Shown: positions 15,256 to 24,401 of the stretch, one piece after another
How the letters are laid out: each line of letters opens with the position of its first letter
Position numbering within the stretch: position 1 is the stretch's first letter
Assembly: GCA_034440515.1 (NCBI GenBank)
Contig: JAWXCF010000003.1
Location: 1 to 28,937 of the forward strand
DNA length: 28,937 nucleotides
Direction of reading: 5' to 3'
Source of the DNA: JAWXCF01 sp034440515
GTDB taxonomy: Bacteria; Bacteroidota; Bacteroidia; CAILMK01
Notes under the pieces: generated by a model
Databases searched by the model: none
The model's input: the letters and a program-made list of their open reading frames with translations, nothing else
Told to the model about the DNA's origin: nothing
Made by a program: the position numbers and the translations under genes

Positions 15256-16857
15256 ATGACTCAAAATAGCAATCAGATTTCCATTGCTGCAATTGCAGAA
15301 GAAGCACCAAAAAATGTTGTGCCCATTCTAATTGGTGTAATGTTAGGAGTATTATTAGCTGCTTTAGATAACAGTATTGTTAGTACAGCAATGCCCAATA
15401 TAATCACCCAACTTTCAGGTGCGGAATTATATAGTTGGCCATTTACTGCCTATTTACTTTGTAGCACAGTAATCATTCCCATTTCTGGAAAGTTTGCTGA
15501 TAACTATGGTAGGAAACTTATATACCTGTACGGTATTTCTATCTTTATTTTCGCTAGCTTTCTGTGTGGTATTAGCCAAACAATGATTCAACTTATATTA
15601 GCAAGGGGCCTGCAAGGTATGGGTGGAGGTATTATATTAAGTAGTGCATTTACCATAGTAGGGGAATTGTTTTCTCCTAGAGAGCGTGGAAAATATATGG
15701 GGTATGTAAGTAGTATGTTTGGGTTTGCAAGCATATTAGGCCCTAGTCTAGGTGGATATTTAACTGAACATTTCGGTTGGCATTGGATATTTCTGGTTAA
15801 CATTCCCCTTGGTATCATAGCATTGCTTGCCGTATATATTTATATGCCAGCAAATAGTTCTTTAAGTTTAGTTAAGAAAAAGATAGAAATAGCGGGTATC
15901 ATTCTGTTAATACTTGCAATTGTACCTATGCTTCTAGCTTTAAATTGGGGTGGAGATTTATTTGATTGGAACTCACTTACCATTATAGGTATGTTTGCTT
16001 TTAGCGCAATAATGTTATTAGTATTCATTAGAAACGAGCGACAATCTGACAATCCCATTATTCCATTACATTTATTTCAAAGTCGCATATTCAATGTAAG
16101 TGTTATTTCCATAATGCTAAGCAATATCACTTTCTTCGCTTGTGTCATATTTATTCCCCTTTATGTAAAGTCTGTATTAAACAAATCTGCATCAGAAACT
16201 GGCGCAACTATCACCCCATTAATGTTAAGCTTTGTTGCATCAGCTATAATATCGGGCAGATTGGTAGCAAATACAGGTAAGTATAAGTTTATTGTGATGT
16301 TAGGTTTTAGTTTCGCATTAGTAGGAATGTTTTTATTAAGTCAACTCGGCGTTAATATCCCAAACGGGTATTTAATTCCAGTTCTTATTTTAGTAGGTTC
16401 AGGCTTGGGTCAGTTAACCCCAGTCTTTAATCTTTGTGTTCAGAATGCATTTCCGCAGCGTGAGTTGGGTGTAGTATCCAGTTCTGTTGCTTTTTTTAGA
16501 AATATAGGCGGTAGTTTGGGCTCTGCTATATTGGGTGCAGTTATGTTATTTACTTTAAGAGATGAATTTGCCGTTTTCTTTCAAAACCATCAATTTCCTG
16601 CACAAGTTCAACAAATTTTACACAAGCCGACAGACTTGTTTAATGAAAATAAAATTGGGCTTCTTGGTAAGTTTTTAAATAAGTCTCAAATAGCTGAATT
16701 GTTTGGTACTATGCAGATTGCGCTACCACAATCACTCCGATTGATATTTTTAATCGGATTTTTTACCAGTTTAGTGGGTTTAATATTTTCATTTTTCCTA
16801 AAAGAAATTCCAATGAAAACCCAGAGCGATATGGATAAAGAGCGTGCAAATAGATAA
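15256..16857 (+). CDS. MFS multidrug exporter, DHA2 (EmrB/QacA) family
   Basis: The product is 533 residues with about 14 membrane helices, the DHA2 size. Landmarks are LAALDNSIVSTAMPNI in helix 1 (the D1 motif), GKFADNYGRKLIY (motif A), ARGLQGMGGG (motif B region) and GPSLGGYLTEHFGWHWIF (motif C, the antiporter signature). A long loop of roughly 70 residues lies between the last two helices, as in other DHA2 proteins. It works as a proton-driven exporter of drugs or metabolites at the inner membrane. No EmrA-type adaptor or outer-membrane channel is adjacent, so it acts alone or with distant partners. The substrate is unknown. Confidence 0.93.
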   Translation: MTQNSNQISIAAIAEEAPKNVVPILIGVMLGVLLAALDNSIVSTAMPNIITQLSGAELYSWPFTAYLLCSTVIIPISGKFADNYGRKLIYLYGISIFIFASFLCGISQTMIQLILARGLQGMGGGIILSSAFTIVGELFSPRERGKYMGYVSSMFGFASILGPSLGGYLTEHFGWHWIFLVNIPLGIIALLAVYIYMPANSSLSLVKKKIEIAGIILLILAIVPMLLALNWGGDLFDWNSLTIIGMFAFSAIMLLVFIRNERQSDNPIIPLHLFQSRIFNVSVISIMLSNITFFACVIFIPLYVKSVLNKSASETGATITPLMLSFVASAIISGRLVANTGKYKFIVMLGFSFALVGMFLLSQLGVNIPNGYLIPVLILVGSGLGQLTPVFNLCVQNAFPQRELGVVSSSVAFFRNIGGSLGSAILGAVMLFTLRDEFAVFFQNHQFPAQVQQILHKPTDLFNENKIGLLGKFLNKSQIAELFGTMQIALPQSLRLIFLIGFFTSLVGLIFSFFLKEIPMKTQSDMDKERANR

Positions 16858-16888
16858 ATTCTTTAGGCTAAAACTAACATAGCTATCT

Positions 16889-16896
16889 TGTATTTG
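16889..16896 (+). promoter_or_regulatory. -7 box of the AstE/AspA-like gene
   Basis: TGTATTTG is one mismatch from TAnnTTTG, followed by C, and lies 16 bases before the ATG. A second TTTG at 16902-16905 is less well placed. The transcript would have a leader of about ten bases. Confidence 0.4.
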
Positions 16897-16912
16897 CACA
16901 TATTTGTAAACA

Positions 16913-17881
16913 ATGCAGTCAGATGAAATAGCTAACATTTTAGATTCATTGCTACCAGGCCAAAGTACCATACATCACACACTTATAGCTGGGCTTCCTA
17001 GCGGTACCCCTGTTTATCTATCAGTTTATGTATATAAGGGACTAGAGTCAGGGCCCACACTACTGATAAGTGGAGGACTTCACGGTGATGAAGTAAATGG
17101 AGTAGAAATAGTACGACGATTAATAGAAAGTGAAAACTTAAAAGTGAAAAAGGGTAACGTTATTGCCATACCACTTATTAACATCTATGGTTTTTTAAAT
17201 TTTAATAGAGAACTTCCTGATGGTAAAGATGCCAATAGAAGTTTCCCTGGGGTTAAGATGGGTTCACTAGCATCTAGAGTTGCTTGGCACGTAACCAATA
17301 TGATTTTACCAAACATTGATATGGGGATAGATTTCCATACTGGTGGTGCAAACAGAAGTAATTTTCCGCAAGTAAGATGTGACTTTTTAGATAGTACTGC
17401 ACTAGAAATGGCTACATCATTTTCTCCACCTTTAATTGTAAATAGTACTTACATAGATGGATCTTTACGATATGAAGCTAAAAAGTACGGGAAAAGCATT
17501 GTGGTATATGAAGCTGGTCAATCTTTGCGCTTTAGTGAGTTTGCCATTGAACACGGAATAGCAGGGACACTAAGATTTTTATATAAGTACGGTTTTACAG
17601 ATGCAAATCCAACTGATATGATACAACTGCCACCTATTATTATAAATCGATCCACTTGGATTAGGGCCGAAGATGCAGGCTTGTTTCAGTTTTATATAGA
17701 TGAAGGTATGCAGATACAAGAAGGTCAAAAGCTAGGACAAATTAGTGACCCATTTAATGAATATCAACGCATTGTCACTTCTCCAGTGAATGGTTTTGCC
17801 ATTGGTGTAAATTATAGTCCGGTAGTATATGCAGGCGATGCTTTAATACATATTGGCCTAGTAGATGTAGATGGTACTTAA
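16913..17881 (+). CDS. succinylglutamate desuccinylase/aspartoacylase family zinc hydrolase
   Basis: The product is 322 residues, cytoplasmic, of the M14-like AstE/AspA family of zinc amidohydrolases. Zinc ligands are His57 and Glu60 in SGGLHGDEVNG and His142 in GIDFHTGG. Substrate-binding Asn108-Arg109 lie in DANRSFPG, and the catalytic Glu200 in VVYEAGQ. The C-terminal 70 residues form the small beta domain seen in this subfamily (EGQKLGQI, SPVNGFAIG, VYAGDALIHIG), which resembles a biotinyl/lipoyl-type hammerhead. In many genomes this subfamily sits beside a RimK-type ligase, but no such gene is present here. The exact acyl-amino-acid substrate is unknown. Confidence 0.9.
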   Translation: MQSDEIANILDSLLPGQSTIHHTLIAGLPSGTPVYLSVYVYKGLESGPTLLISGGLHGDEVNGVEIVRRLIESENLKVKKGNVIAIPLINIYGFLNFNRELPDGKDANRSFPGVKMGSLASRVAWHVTNMILPNIDMGIDFHTGGANRSNFPQVRCDFLDSTALEMATSFSPPLIVNSTYIDGSLRYEAKKYGKSIVVYEAGQSLRFSEFAIEHGIAGTLRFLYKYGFTDANPTDMIQLPPIIINRSTWIRAEDAGLFQFYIDEGMQIQEGQKLGQISDPFNEYQRIVTSPVNGFAIGVNYSPVVYAGDALIHIGLVDVDGT

Positions 17882-17901
17882 TTTAGACAATATCTAAATT
17901 A
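17879..17901 (+). terminator. AT-rich hairpin at the end of the AstE/AspA-like gene
   Basis: A perfect inverted repeat (arms TAATTTAGA and TCTAAATTA, loop of five bases) begins at the stop codon. It has only one G-C pair per arm and no U-tract, so it may mark the transcript end or protect the 3' end but is a weak terminator. Confidence 0.35.
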
Positions 17902-17943
17902 GAAATAGATTCAACTACTATTTTTACCTTATCAAATCCTTCA

Positions 17944-17951
17944 TAACTTTG
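17944..17951 (+). promoter_or_regulatory. -7 box of the alternative complex III operon
   Basis: TAACTTTG is a full match to TAnnTTTG and is followed by C. It lies 219 bases before the actA ATG, giving a leader of about 200 bases. No TTG is visible at the -33 position. A short open frame that could start at the TTG inside this box (17949) encodes nothing recognisable, and I treat it as non-coding. Confidence 0.5.
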
Positions 17952-18081
17952 CCCAGATTAATTATAAGAGATTATATCACATTGACAACGAACGGAAATA
18001 CTGATATTCAACACATTAACTATCTAAATAGTACACTATCAATTATTTATAAAATTGATTTTAGCAACAACATAGTTCAGG

Positions 18082-18095
18082 TTGATTTTCATCAG
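18082..18095 (+). promoter_or_regulatory. FNR/CRP-like palindromic site upstream of actA
   Basis: TTGAT-TTTC-ATCAG matches nine of ten positions of the FNR consensus TTGAT-N4-ATCAA. Its centre is at 18088.5. If a second start site lies near 18130, just after TTAATTGC at 18117-18124, the site would be near -41.5, the position used by CRP/FNR activators. Control of the respiratory operon by oxygen or redox state is an inference. Confidence 0.4.
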
Positions 18096-18162
18096 TTTTT
18101 TCATAATCTTAATTTCTTAATTGCCGAAATTTATTAACTAACAGGAAAAGAATTGTTCATAT

Positions 18163-19014
18163 ATGAATAGCAATGTTGCAGGCGGTCTATTAGGGCTACC
18201 GAATGAAATAGCCTTAGGTTTATTAATAACACTTTTATTACTATTAGGTGTCATAGCCGTAATTTTATACCGAGCTAGAAAGCAGGTAGATTTATTGAGA
18301 AATGTAAATCAAGATATAGTTCACAAAGAAACTCGACTTTCTAAGTTGCTATTTTGGTACAATACCAGACTAAATAAAACTATGTTTTTCCTATTTTTAG
18401 GTTTGGTTATCTTTCTATTCTCTGTAGTAGGGTGGTACGGCAGGGCTCAGGACTTAGGTACACAAATTGGATACGCTCCTGAGCAACCAATTAAATTTAA
18501 CCATAAGCTTCACGCAGGTCAATACAACATACAATGTCAATATTGCCACATAGGCGTTGAGAAAGGCAAACAAGCAGGCATACCATCACTAAACGTTTGT
18601 ATGAACTGTCACAACGCCATACAACAAGGACCACAATACGGTAAAACTGAAATCGCCAAAATTTATAAAGCGATGGACTATGATGCTGAAAAACGCGAGT
18701 ACGGTAATAACCCAAATCCAGTAAAATGGGTAAGAATTCACAATTTACCTGATCACGTTTACTTTAACCACGCCCAACACGTTAAGGCGGGTAAACTACA
18801 GTGTGCAAATTGCCACGGTGCTGTAAATCAAATGGAGCGTGTACAGCAAACAGCTACCCTTGAAATGGGCTGGTGTATAAACTGTCACCGTGAGAAACAA
18901 ATAGACAGTAAAGGCAACAAATACTATGCTGCAACTTATGACTTTGTTGAGAAACACAAAGCATATACAGTCGCACAAATGGGCGGTCTTGAGTGTGCAA
19001 AATGTCACTATTAA
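18163..19014 (+). CDS. actA: alternative complex III subunit ActA, pentaheme cytochrome c
   Basis: The product is 283 residues. ActA is the periplasmic multiheme subunit that carries electrons out of the quinol-oxidising complex. There are five CxxCH heme sites at 125-129, 146-150, 214-218, 238-242 and 278-282, plus several extra histidines for axial ligation. Two hydrophobic helices precede them (about 15-36 and 73-91). Homologues I recall from Flavobacteriia carry an additional N-terminal signal peptide and monoheme cytochrome domain; none is present here, and an in-frame TAA at 18139-18141 excludes a longer reading. The first helix acts as the export signal. It is the first gene of the operon, 38 bases before actB. 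Confidence 0.93.
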   Translation: MNSNVAGGLLGLPNEIALGLLITLLLLLGVIAVILYRARKQVDLLRNVNQDIVHKETRLSKLLFWYNTRLNKTMFFLFLGLVIFLFSVVGWYGRAQDLGTQIGYAPEQPIKFNHKLHAGQYNIQCQYCHIGVEKGKQAGIPSLNVCMNCHNAIQQGPQYGKTEIAKIYKAMDYDAEKREYGNNPNPVKWVRIHNLPDHVYFNHAQHVKAGKLQCANCHGAVNQMERVQQTATLEMGWCINCHREKQIDSKGNKYYAATYDFVEKHKAYTVAQMGGLECAKCHY

Positions 19015-19052
19015 TCAAACCAATCATTTACCTAAATTAAGCAGATTAAACA

Positions 19053-22000
19053 ATGGAAAAGAATACTCCTAAATATTGGAAAGGCTTAGATGAACTCAAT
19101 AGTGAGCCATCATTTGTCAGGGCTAAACAAAATGAGTTTGCTGAGAAATTGCCAATGGGCGATGTCTTAAATGATGATACTTTAGGCCTAACAACTGGTC
19201 GTCGTGATTTCCTAAAACTAATGGGTTTTAGTATATCTGCAGCCACTTTAGCGGCTTGTAGTAAGACTCCAATTAAAAAAATAGTTCCTTACGTATTTAA
19301 ACCTGTAGATTATGAGCCAGGCATAGCCAACTATTATGCGACTACCTGTATGGGTTGTCAGGCTAACTGTAGTTTGATAGTTAAGACTAAAGAGGGCAGA
19401 CCAATTAAAGTAGAGGGTACTGATAATTCTCCTATTAACAAAGGTGGAGCTTGTGCGGTAGGTCAAGCAACTATTTTAAGCTTGTATGATTCTGGAAGAC
19501 TAGCCGCTCCGCAATCTGCAAGAAAAGCAACTACTTGGACCAAACTAGACCAAGAGGTACAAGTTAAACTTAATAATATTTCTACTTCTGGTGGCAAAAT
19601 AGTATTGCTAACAGGATCGGTTAATGGTCCAACTTCATTAAAAGCAATAAACGAGTTTAAAGCAAAATATACCTCAGCCCAACATATAATGTATGATGCT
19701 GTTTCATTCAGTGCTTTAATTGATGCTCACAAACAAGTATTTGGTATTGATGCAATTCCTGGTTACCAGTTTTCAGAAGCTGGTGCAGTTGTTAGTGTTG
19801 GCGCAGATTTCTTAGGTACTTGGTTATCTCCAGTGGAGTTTACTAAAGACTATACTAATGCTAGGAAAGTAGATGAAGGTCAAACAACAATGTTGACCCA
19901 CTTCCAGTTCGAATCGAACCTATCATTGACGGGTAGTAATGCAGACTATAGGGCTGTTGTTGCACCTAGTCAATATGGTGAAGTTTTGATTAGTTTACAC
20001 GATAAAGTAGCTAAGTTATTAGGCAAACCTGCTGTAGGTAATAGCACTTTAGAATTAATGGGCAACAGCATCGGTTTAGCAGCTAAGAAATTAGTAGAAA
20101 ACGGTGGTAAAGGCATTGTTATTACCTCATCTAATGACATCAATCATCAGTTATTGGTAGTGTCTATTAATGAAATGTTGGGCAACTATGGTAAAACTCT
20201 AAACTTGCAAAATGTTAGTTTACAAAGACGTGGTAATGATGCTCAGGTTATAAACTTAGTAAAGGAGCTAATGACAGGTAAAGTTGCAGCTATTTTAATA
20301 GGTGCAGATGTAAATCCGGTATATACATTAGCTGAAGGTAAAAATTTAGCTGATGCAATTAGCAAGGCTGGTTTAAGTGTTTCATTCTCTGAAAAATTAG
20401 ATGAAACTGCTTTAGCTTGCCAATATGTTGCACCTACACATAATGCATTAGAAAGTTGGGGAGATGCAGAACCACGTCGTGGCTTTGTAAGCTTTATTCA
20501 ACCAACTATAACACCAATATTCAATACCAGACAATGGCAAGAGTCATTGTTACATTGGACAGGAAATAACGTAAACTATCACGATTATTTACAGGCTAAC
20601 ACAGTTACTACTTTAGGTTTAAGTAATGATATGTCTAGCGGAAATATGAGGTCTTGGGAAAGCCTCCTTGAAAAAGGTTTTGTAAAAACAAGCAGTTGGA
20701 TTCCTAACTATTTTGATAAGAAAATAGACGGTAGCAATATAGTTACTACAGTAATATCTAGCATTTCATCAATTGCCTCAGCTGGTAACTATGCAGCTAT
20801 GGCGGGTGGAAAAGTAAAAACAAAAGCTGCTGGAAGTTTAGAAATAATATTGCACGAGGAAGTTGCCATCAGAGATGGTCAAAATTCTAACAATCCTTGG
20901 TTACAAGAATTGCCAGATCCAATTTCTAAAGTAAGTTGGGATGCTGTAGCTTTAGTTTCACCTAAGTGGGCAGCTGAACAAGACTTGTCAAATGAAGATG
21001 TAATCGACATTACAGTTAATGGTAAAACAATATCTGCCCCAATTATTTTACAACCAGGTCAGAGAGATAAAACGATTGCTCTTGCATTCGGATACGGTAG
21101 AAAACTTGAAGAAAAAGCAGGTAAAGTTGCGAATAAAGTTGCTGGTTATAATGCTTACAGTTTAGTTAATGTAGAAGGTGGATATTTTAATTATTCACTT
21201 ACTGGAGTTACGGCTAAATCTGCAGGTAAAACCTATGACTTGGCCTTTACTCAAACGCACCATAATATGGAGGGTAGAGATCTAGTAAGGGAAACAACTC
21301 TAGCTGAAATGGCAATGGGTAACTATGGTCAACCTGAAGAGGCGGAAGCAGGTGGCGCTCACGTAATGAGTATGTACCGCGACTGGAGATTCCCTGGTCA
21401 CCATTGGGGTATGGCTGTAGATCTTAACGCTTGTACAGGTTGTAATGCCTGCGTAGTAAGTTGTTCTGCAGAAAATAATGTACCAGTTGTAGGGAAAGAT
21501 GAAGTCCGTCTTCGTCGCGAAATGCACTGGATGCGTATTGATAGATATTTCTCTGTGGGTGACACTAAAGGTGAAATGCACAATAAGTATAAAGAAATAG
21601 ACCAAATGGAAGATGATAAAACCATTAACTATGAAAATGTTAAGGTAGTTTATCAGCCACTTATGTGCCAGCATTGTGAAAATGCGCCTTGTGAGAATGT
21701 TTGTCCTGTAAATGCGATAAACCACTCATCTGAAGGTCTAAACCAACAAGTATATAATAGATGTGTGGGTACTAAATATTGTGCAAACAACTGTCCATAT
21801 AAAGTAAGAAGGTTTAATTGGTTTGCCTATTATAATAATGATAAGTTTGATTATCATTTGAATGATGAACTGGGTAAAATGGTATTAAACCCAGATGTTA
21901 CTACACGTATGCGTGGAGTAATGGAGAAATGTACATTCTGCGTACAAAGAATACAAATGGGTAAGCTAGAGGCTAAAAAAGGAAATAGAACCCTGAAAGA

Positions 22001-22193
22001 CGGTGAAGTCAGAACTGCTTGCCAACAGACTTGCCCAGCTAATGCAATTGTATTTGGAGATATGAATGACAAGAAAAGCGAAATATATAAATTGGTGAAT
22101 AACAAAAGGAATTATTCCATTCTTACAGAATTGAATACGCGTCCTGGTGTACATTACCTTTCTAAAGTTCGAGCAACTGAACCCATTGCTTAA
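19053..22193 (+). CDS. actB: alternative complex III subunit ActB, fused molybdopterin-oxidoreductase-like and Fe-S protein
   Basis: The product is 1046 residues. A twin-arginine segment (GRRDFLKLMGF, Arg50-Arg51) is followed by LAACS with Cys69, a Tat lipoprotein pattern placing it on the periplasmic face. The first half resembles a molybdopterin oxidoreductase that in studied complexes binds no cofactor. Here Cys99, Cys102, Cys106 and Cys134 keep the spacing of the N-terminal 4Fe-4S motif of active family members. The second half (from about 785) is NrfC/DmsB-like with ferredoxin cysteine groups starting at 794, 797, 800, 804, then 872, 875, 880, 884, then 904, 910, 914, and later CTFC and CQQTCP. 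It transfers electrons from ActC to the hemes of ActA. Confidence 0.95.
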   Translation: MEKNTPKYWKGLDELNSEPSFVRAKQNEFAEKLPMGDVLNDDTLGLTTGRRDFLKLMGFSISAATLAACSKTPIKKIVPYVFKPVDYEPGIANYYATTCMGCQANCSLIVKTKEGRPIKVEGTDNSPINKGGACAVGQATILSLYDSGRLAAPQSARKATTWTKLDQEVQVKLNNISTSGGKIVLLTGSVNGPTSLKAINEFKAKYTSAQHIMYDAVSFSALIDAHKQVFGIDAIPGYQFSEAGAVVSVGADFLGTWLSPVEFTKDYTNARKVDEGQTTMLTHFQFESNLSLTGSNADYRAVVAPSQYGEVLISLHDKVAKLLGKPAVGNSTLELMGNSIGLAAKKLVENGGKGIVITSSNDINHQLLVVSINEMLGNYGKTLNLQNVSLQRRGNDAQVINLVKELMTGKVAAILIGADVNPVYTLAEGKNLADAISKAGLSVSFSEKLDETALACQYVAPTHNALESWGDAEPRRGFVSFIQPTITPIFNTRQWQESLLHWTGNNVNYHDYLQANTVTTLGLSNDMSSGNMRSWESLLEKGFVKTSSWIPNYFDKKIDGSNIVTTVISSISSIASAGNYAAMAGGKVKTKAAGSLEIILHEEVAIRDGQNSNNPWLQELPDPISKVSWDAVALVSPKWAAEQDLSNEDVIDITVNGKTISAPIILQPGQRDKTIALAFGYGRKLEEKAGKVANKVAGYNAYSLVNVEGGYFNYSLTGVTAKSAGKTYDLAFTQTHHNMEGRDLVRETTLAEMAMGNYGQPEEAEAGGAHVMSMYRDWRFPGHHWGMAVDLNACTGCNACVVSCSAENNVPVVGKDEVRLRREMHWMRIDRYFSVGDTKGEMHNKYKEIDQMEDDKTINYENVKVVYQPLMCQHCENAPCENVCPVNAINHSSEGLNQQVYNRCVGTKYCANNCPYKVRRFNWFAYYNNDKFDYHLNDELGKMVLNPDVTTRMRGVMEKCTFCVQRIQMGKLEAKKGNRTLKDGEVRTACQQTCPANAIVFGDMNDKKSEIYKLVNNKRNYSILTELNTRPGVHYLSKVRATEPIA

Positions 22194-22233
22194 TAAATTT
22201 TAAAATTAGAATCTTAATTATAAATAAAGATAT

Positions 22234-23781
22234 ATGCACGAGAGTCCCATAAGAGAACCCCTCATAGTAGGTAACCCCTCATATACTGACATAACTCACG
22301 ATATATGTGTACCAACAGAGACTAGACCAAGTAAATATTGGCTGGCAGGTTTTGCAGTTTCTGTATTGGTAATGATGTACGGTTTCTTCTGTATAGGTTA
22401 TACTGTTACCTATGGTATCGGTACTTGGGGTGTCAACAAGACCATTGGCTGGGCTTGGGACATCACAAATTTTGTTTGGTGGATTGGTATCGGTCACGCT
22501 GGTACTCTTATTTCTGCCATCTTGTTAATTTTTCGCCAAGAATGGAGAAACTCGATAAACCGTTCAGCTGAAGCAATGACCATATTTGCCGTACTCTGTG
22601 CTGCACTCTTTCCAATTATACATATGGGCCGACCTTGGAATGCGTTCTGGGTTCTGCCTTTACCAAATGACTTAGGTCCACTTTGGCCAAACTTTAATTC
22701 TGCTTTGCTTTGGGATGTATTTGCAATTTCTACTTATTTAACTGTTTCAGTTTTATTCTGGTACACAGGTTTAATTCCAGATTTAGCAACATTGCGCGAT
22801 AGATCTAAAAGTAAATTAAGAAAAAACATATTTTCATTTTTTAGTTTTGGGTGGACTGGGTCTATGCGTCACTGGAATAGATTTGAGCTTGTATCATTAA
22901 TACTTGCAGGTGTATCTACACCGCTAGTATTATCAGTACACACTATAGTATCGTTTGACTTTGCGACTTCTATCATCCCAGGTTGGCACACAACTATATT
23001 TCCTCCGTACTTCGTAGCAGGGGCTATATTTTCAGGCTTTGCAATGGTATTGACTCTTATGATTATTGCTAGAAAGGTAATGGGTCTAGAGAAGTATATT
23101 ACAGTAGCGCACCTTGAAGCAATGGCTAAAATAATAACTTTAACTGGTAGTATGGTAGGTTTGGCTTATGCTACTGAGTTCTTTATGGCGTGGTACGGTC
23201 AAAATGATTATGAAGGTTTTGCATTCATCAACAGAGCATTCGGTCCATACTGGTGGGCATATTGGTCTATGATTACTTGTAATGTAGTATCACCACAGTT
23301 TTTCTGGTTTGGTAAACTGCGTAGAAACATAAACTTCATTTGGTGTTTAACCATATTTGTAAATATCGGGATGTGGTTTGAGCGATTTGTAATCATTGTC
23401 ACTTCATTACATAGAGACTTCTTACCATCTAGTTGGGCTATGTATTCACCTACTTGGGTAGAAATGGGAATTTACATTGGTACATTTGGATTGTTCTTTA
23501 CTTTGTTCTTACTATTTGCAAAATACCTTCCAGTTATAGCCATTGCAGAAGTGAAATTAATCTTGAAAGCTACACTAACTAGTAAGCCTAAAGAAGCTAT
23601 TTACGGATATCAAGACCAAAACTATGATATACACAAGGCTTACGCAATAACTCAAGCAGCAAAAATTGCTGTAACACAAAATGATGATCATAGTCAAAAC
23701 GATGACCATCACGATGATGAGCGTAATGCCGCCACTGATGATAATGCAAATCCTGAAATATTAGGAAAACCAGTACTTTAA
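22234..23781 (+). CDS. actC: alternative complex III subunit ActC, NrfD-like quinol-binding membrane protein
   Basis: The product is 515 residues with about ten helices and belongs to the NrfD/PsrC family. It forms one of the two large membrane subunits and holds the quinol site. Family features visible are WWIGIGHAGTLISAILL with the conserved His, IIHMGRPW, FNSALLWD, STPLVLSVHTIVSFDFA and GWHTTIFPPYFVAGA. The last 40 residues extend beyond the usual membrane core and are rich in His and Asp (two DDHH-type clusters). It lies 40 bases after actB and 43 before actD. Confidence 0.95.
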   Translation: MHESPIREPLIVGNPSYTDITHDICVPTETRPSKYWLAGFAVSVLVMMYGFFCIGYTVTYGIGTWGVNKTIGWAWDITNFVWWIGIGHAGTLISAILLIFRQEWRNSINRSAEAMTIFAVLCAALFPIIHMGRPWNAFWVLPLPNDLGPLWPNFNSALLWDVFAISTYLTVSVLFWYTGLIPDLATLRDRSKSKLRKNIFSFFSFGWTGSMRHWNRFELVSLILAGVSTPLVLSVHTIVSFDFATSIIPGWHTTIFPPYFVAGAIFSGFAMVLTLMIIARKVMGLEKYITVAHLEAMAKIITLTGSMVGLAYATEFFMAWYGQNDYEGFAFINRAFGPYWWAYWSMITCNVVSPQFFWFGKLRRNINFIWCLTIFVNIGMWFERFVIIVTSLHRDFLPSSWAMYSPTWVEMGIYIGTFGLFFTLFLLFAKYLPVIAIAEVKLILKATLTSKPKEAIYGYQDQNYDIHKAYAITQAAKIAVTQNDDHSQNDDHHDDERNAATDDNANPEILGKPVL

Positions 23782-23824
23782 AACTTATAATCATTTATAT
23801 AAAGTATAAAATCTTACTTCCACT

Positions 23825-24388
23825 ATGATTAAAATTACAAGAACCCCGGCAATAGTAGCTGTTTTTGATGATGATGATACGTTGAAAGACGCAATTAGAT
23901 TGTCAAATGATAAGGGTTATAAAATACTAGACTGTTTCACACCATTTCCAGTGCACGGCTTAGAACGCTTATTGGATTTAAAATACTCAAGATTAGGATA
24001 TGCAGCATTTGCATTTGCCTGTTTAGGTTTTCTAATAGCATTAAGTATGATGAGTTATATGCTTGCAGTAGATTGGCCGATTAACTACGGCGGTAAACCA
24101 ACTTGGCCTTTAGCATCATTTATTCCAATTATGTTTGAATTATCTGTATTGGTTGGTTCTATCGGAATGGTAGTTACCTATATGTGGGTTTGTGGTCTAT
24201 CACCAGGGGTAGAGCCTGTAATTTATGAAATTAGAGCTACTGACGATCGATTTGTATTACTAATAGAAGAAGGTAGCATTGGTGATAATATTAGAAATGA
24301 TATGATTGCTATGAAAGCCGAAGCAGTTAGAAACGATGATTACATTACGCATAATTTCCCTGGTCCTGTACCAATCAGATTAAAATAA
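23825..24388 (+). CDS. actD: alternative complex III subunit ActD (DUF3341)
   Basis: The product is 187 residues of the DUF3341 family. A soluble N-terminal part (VAVFDDDDTLKDAI, DCFTPFPVHGL) precedes two helices (about 58-80 and 97-123), with the family segment DWPINYGGKPTWPL between them, and a short soluble tail follows. In solved complexes ActD packs against ActC and helps join the subunits; it has no cofactor. The next gene begins 13 bases downstream. Confidence 0.93.
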   Translation: MIKITRTPAIVAVFDDDDTLKDAIRLSNDKGYKILDCFTPFPVHGLERLLDLKYSRLGYAAFAFACLGFLIALSMMSYMLAVDWPINYGGKPTWPLASFIPIMFELSVLVGSIGMVVTYMWVCGLSPGVEPVIYEIRATDDRFVLLIEEGSIGDNIRNDMIAMKAEAVRNDDYITHNFPGPVPIRLK

Positions 24389-24401
24389 GTACGAAACAGT
24401 A

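Noticed and set aside
17949..18137. 62-codon open frame ahead of actA
   Set aside because: Its TTG start lies inside the TAACTTTG promoter box, it has no recognisable motif or CxxCH, and its composition is like non-coding leader.
21300..21725. 141-codon open frame opposite actB
   Set aside because: Antisense to a strongly conserved ferredoxin region with no domain of its own; a shadow frame.
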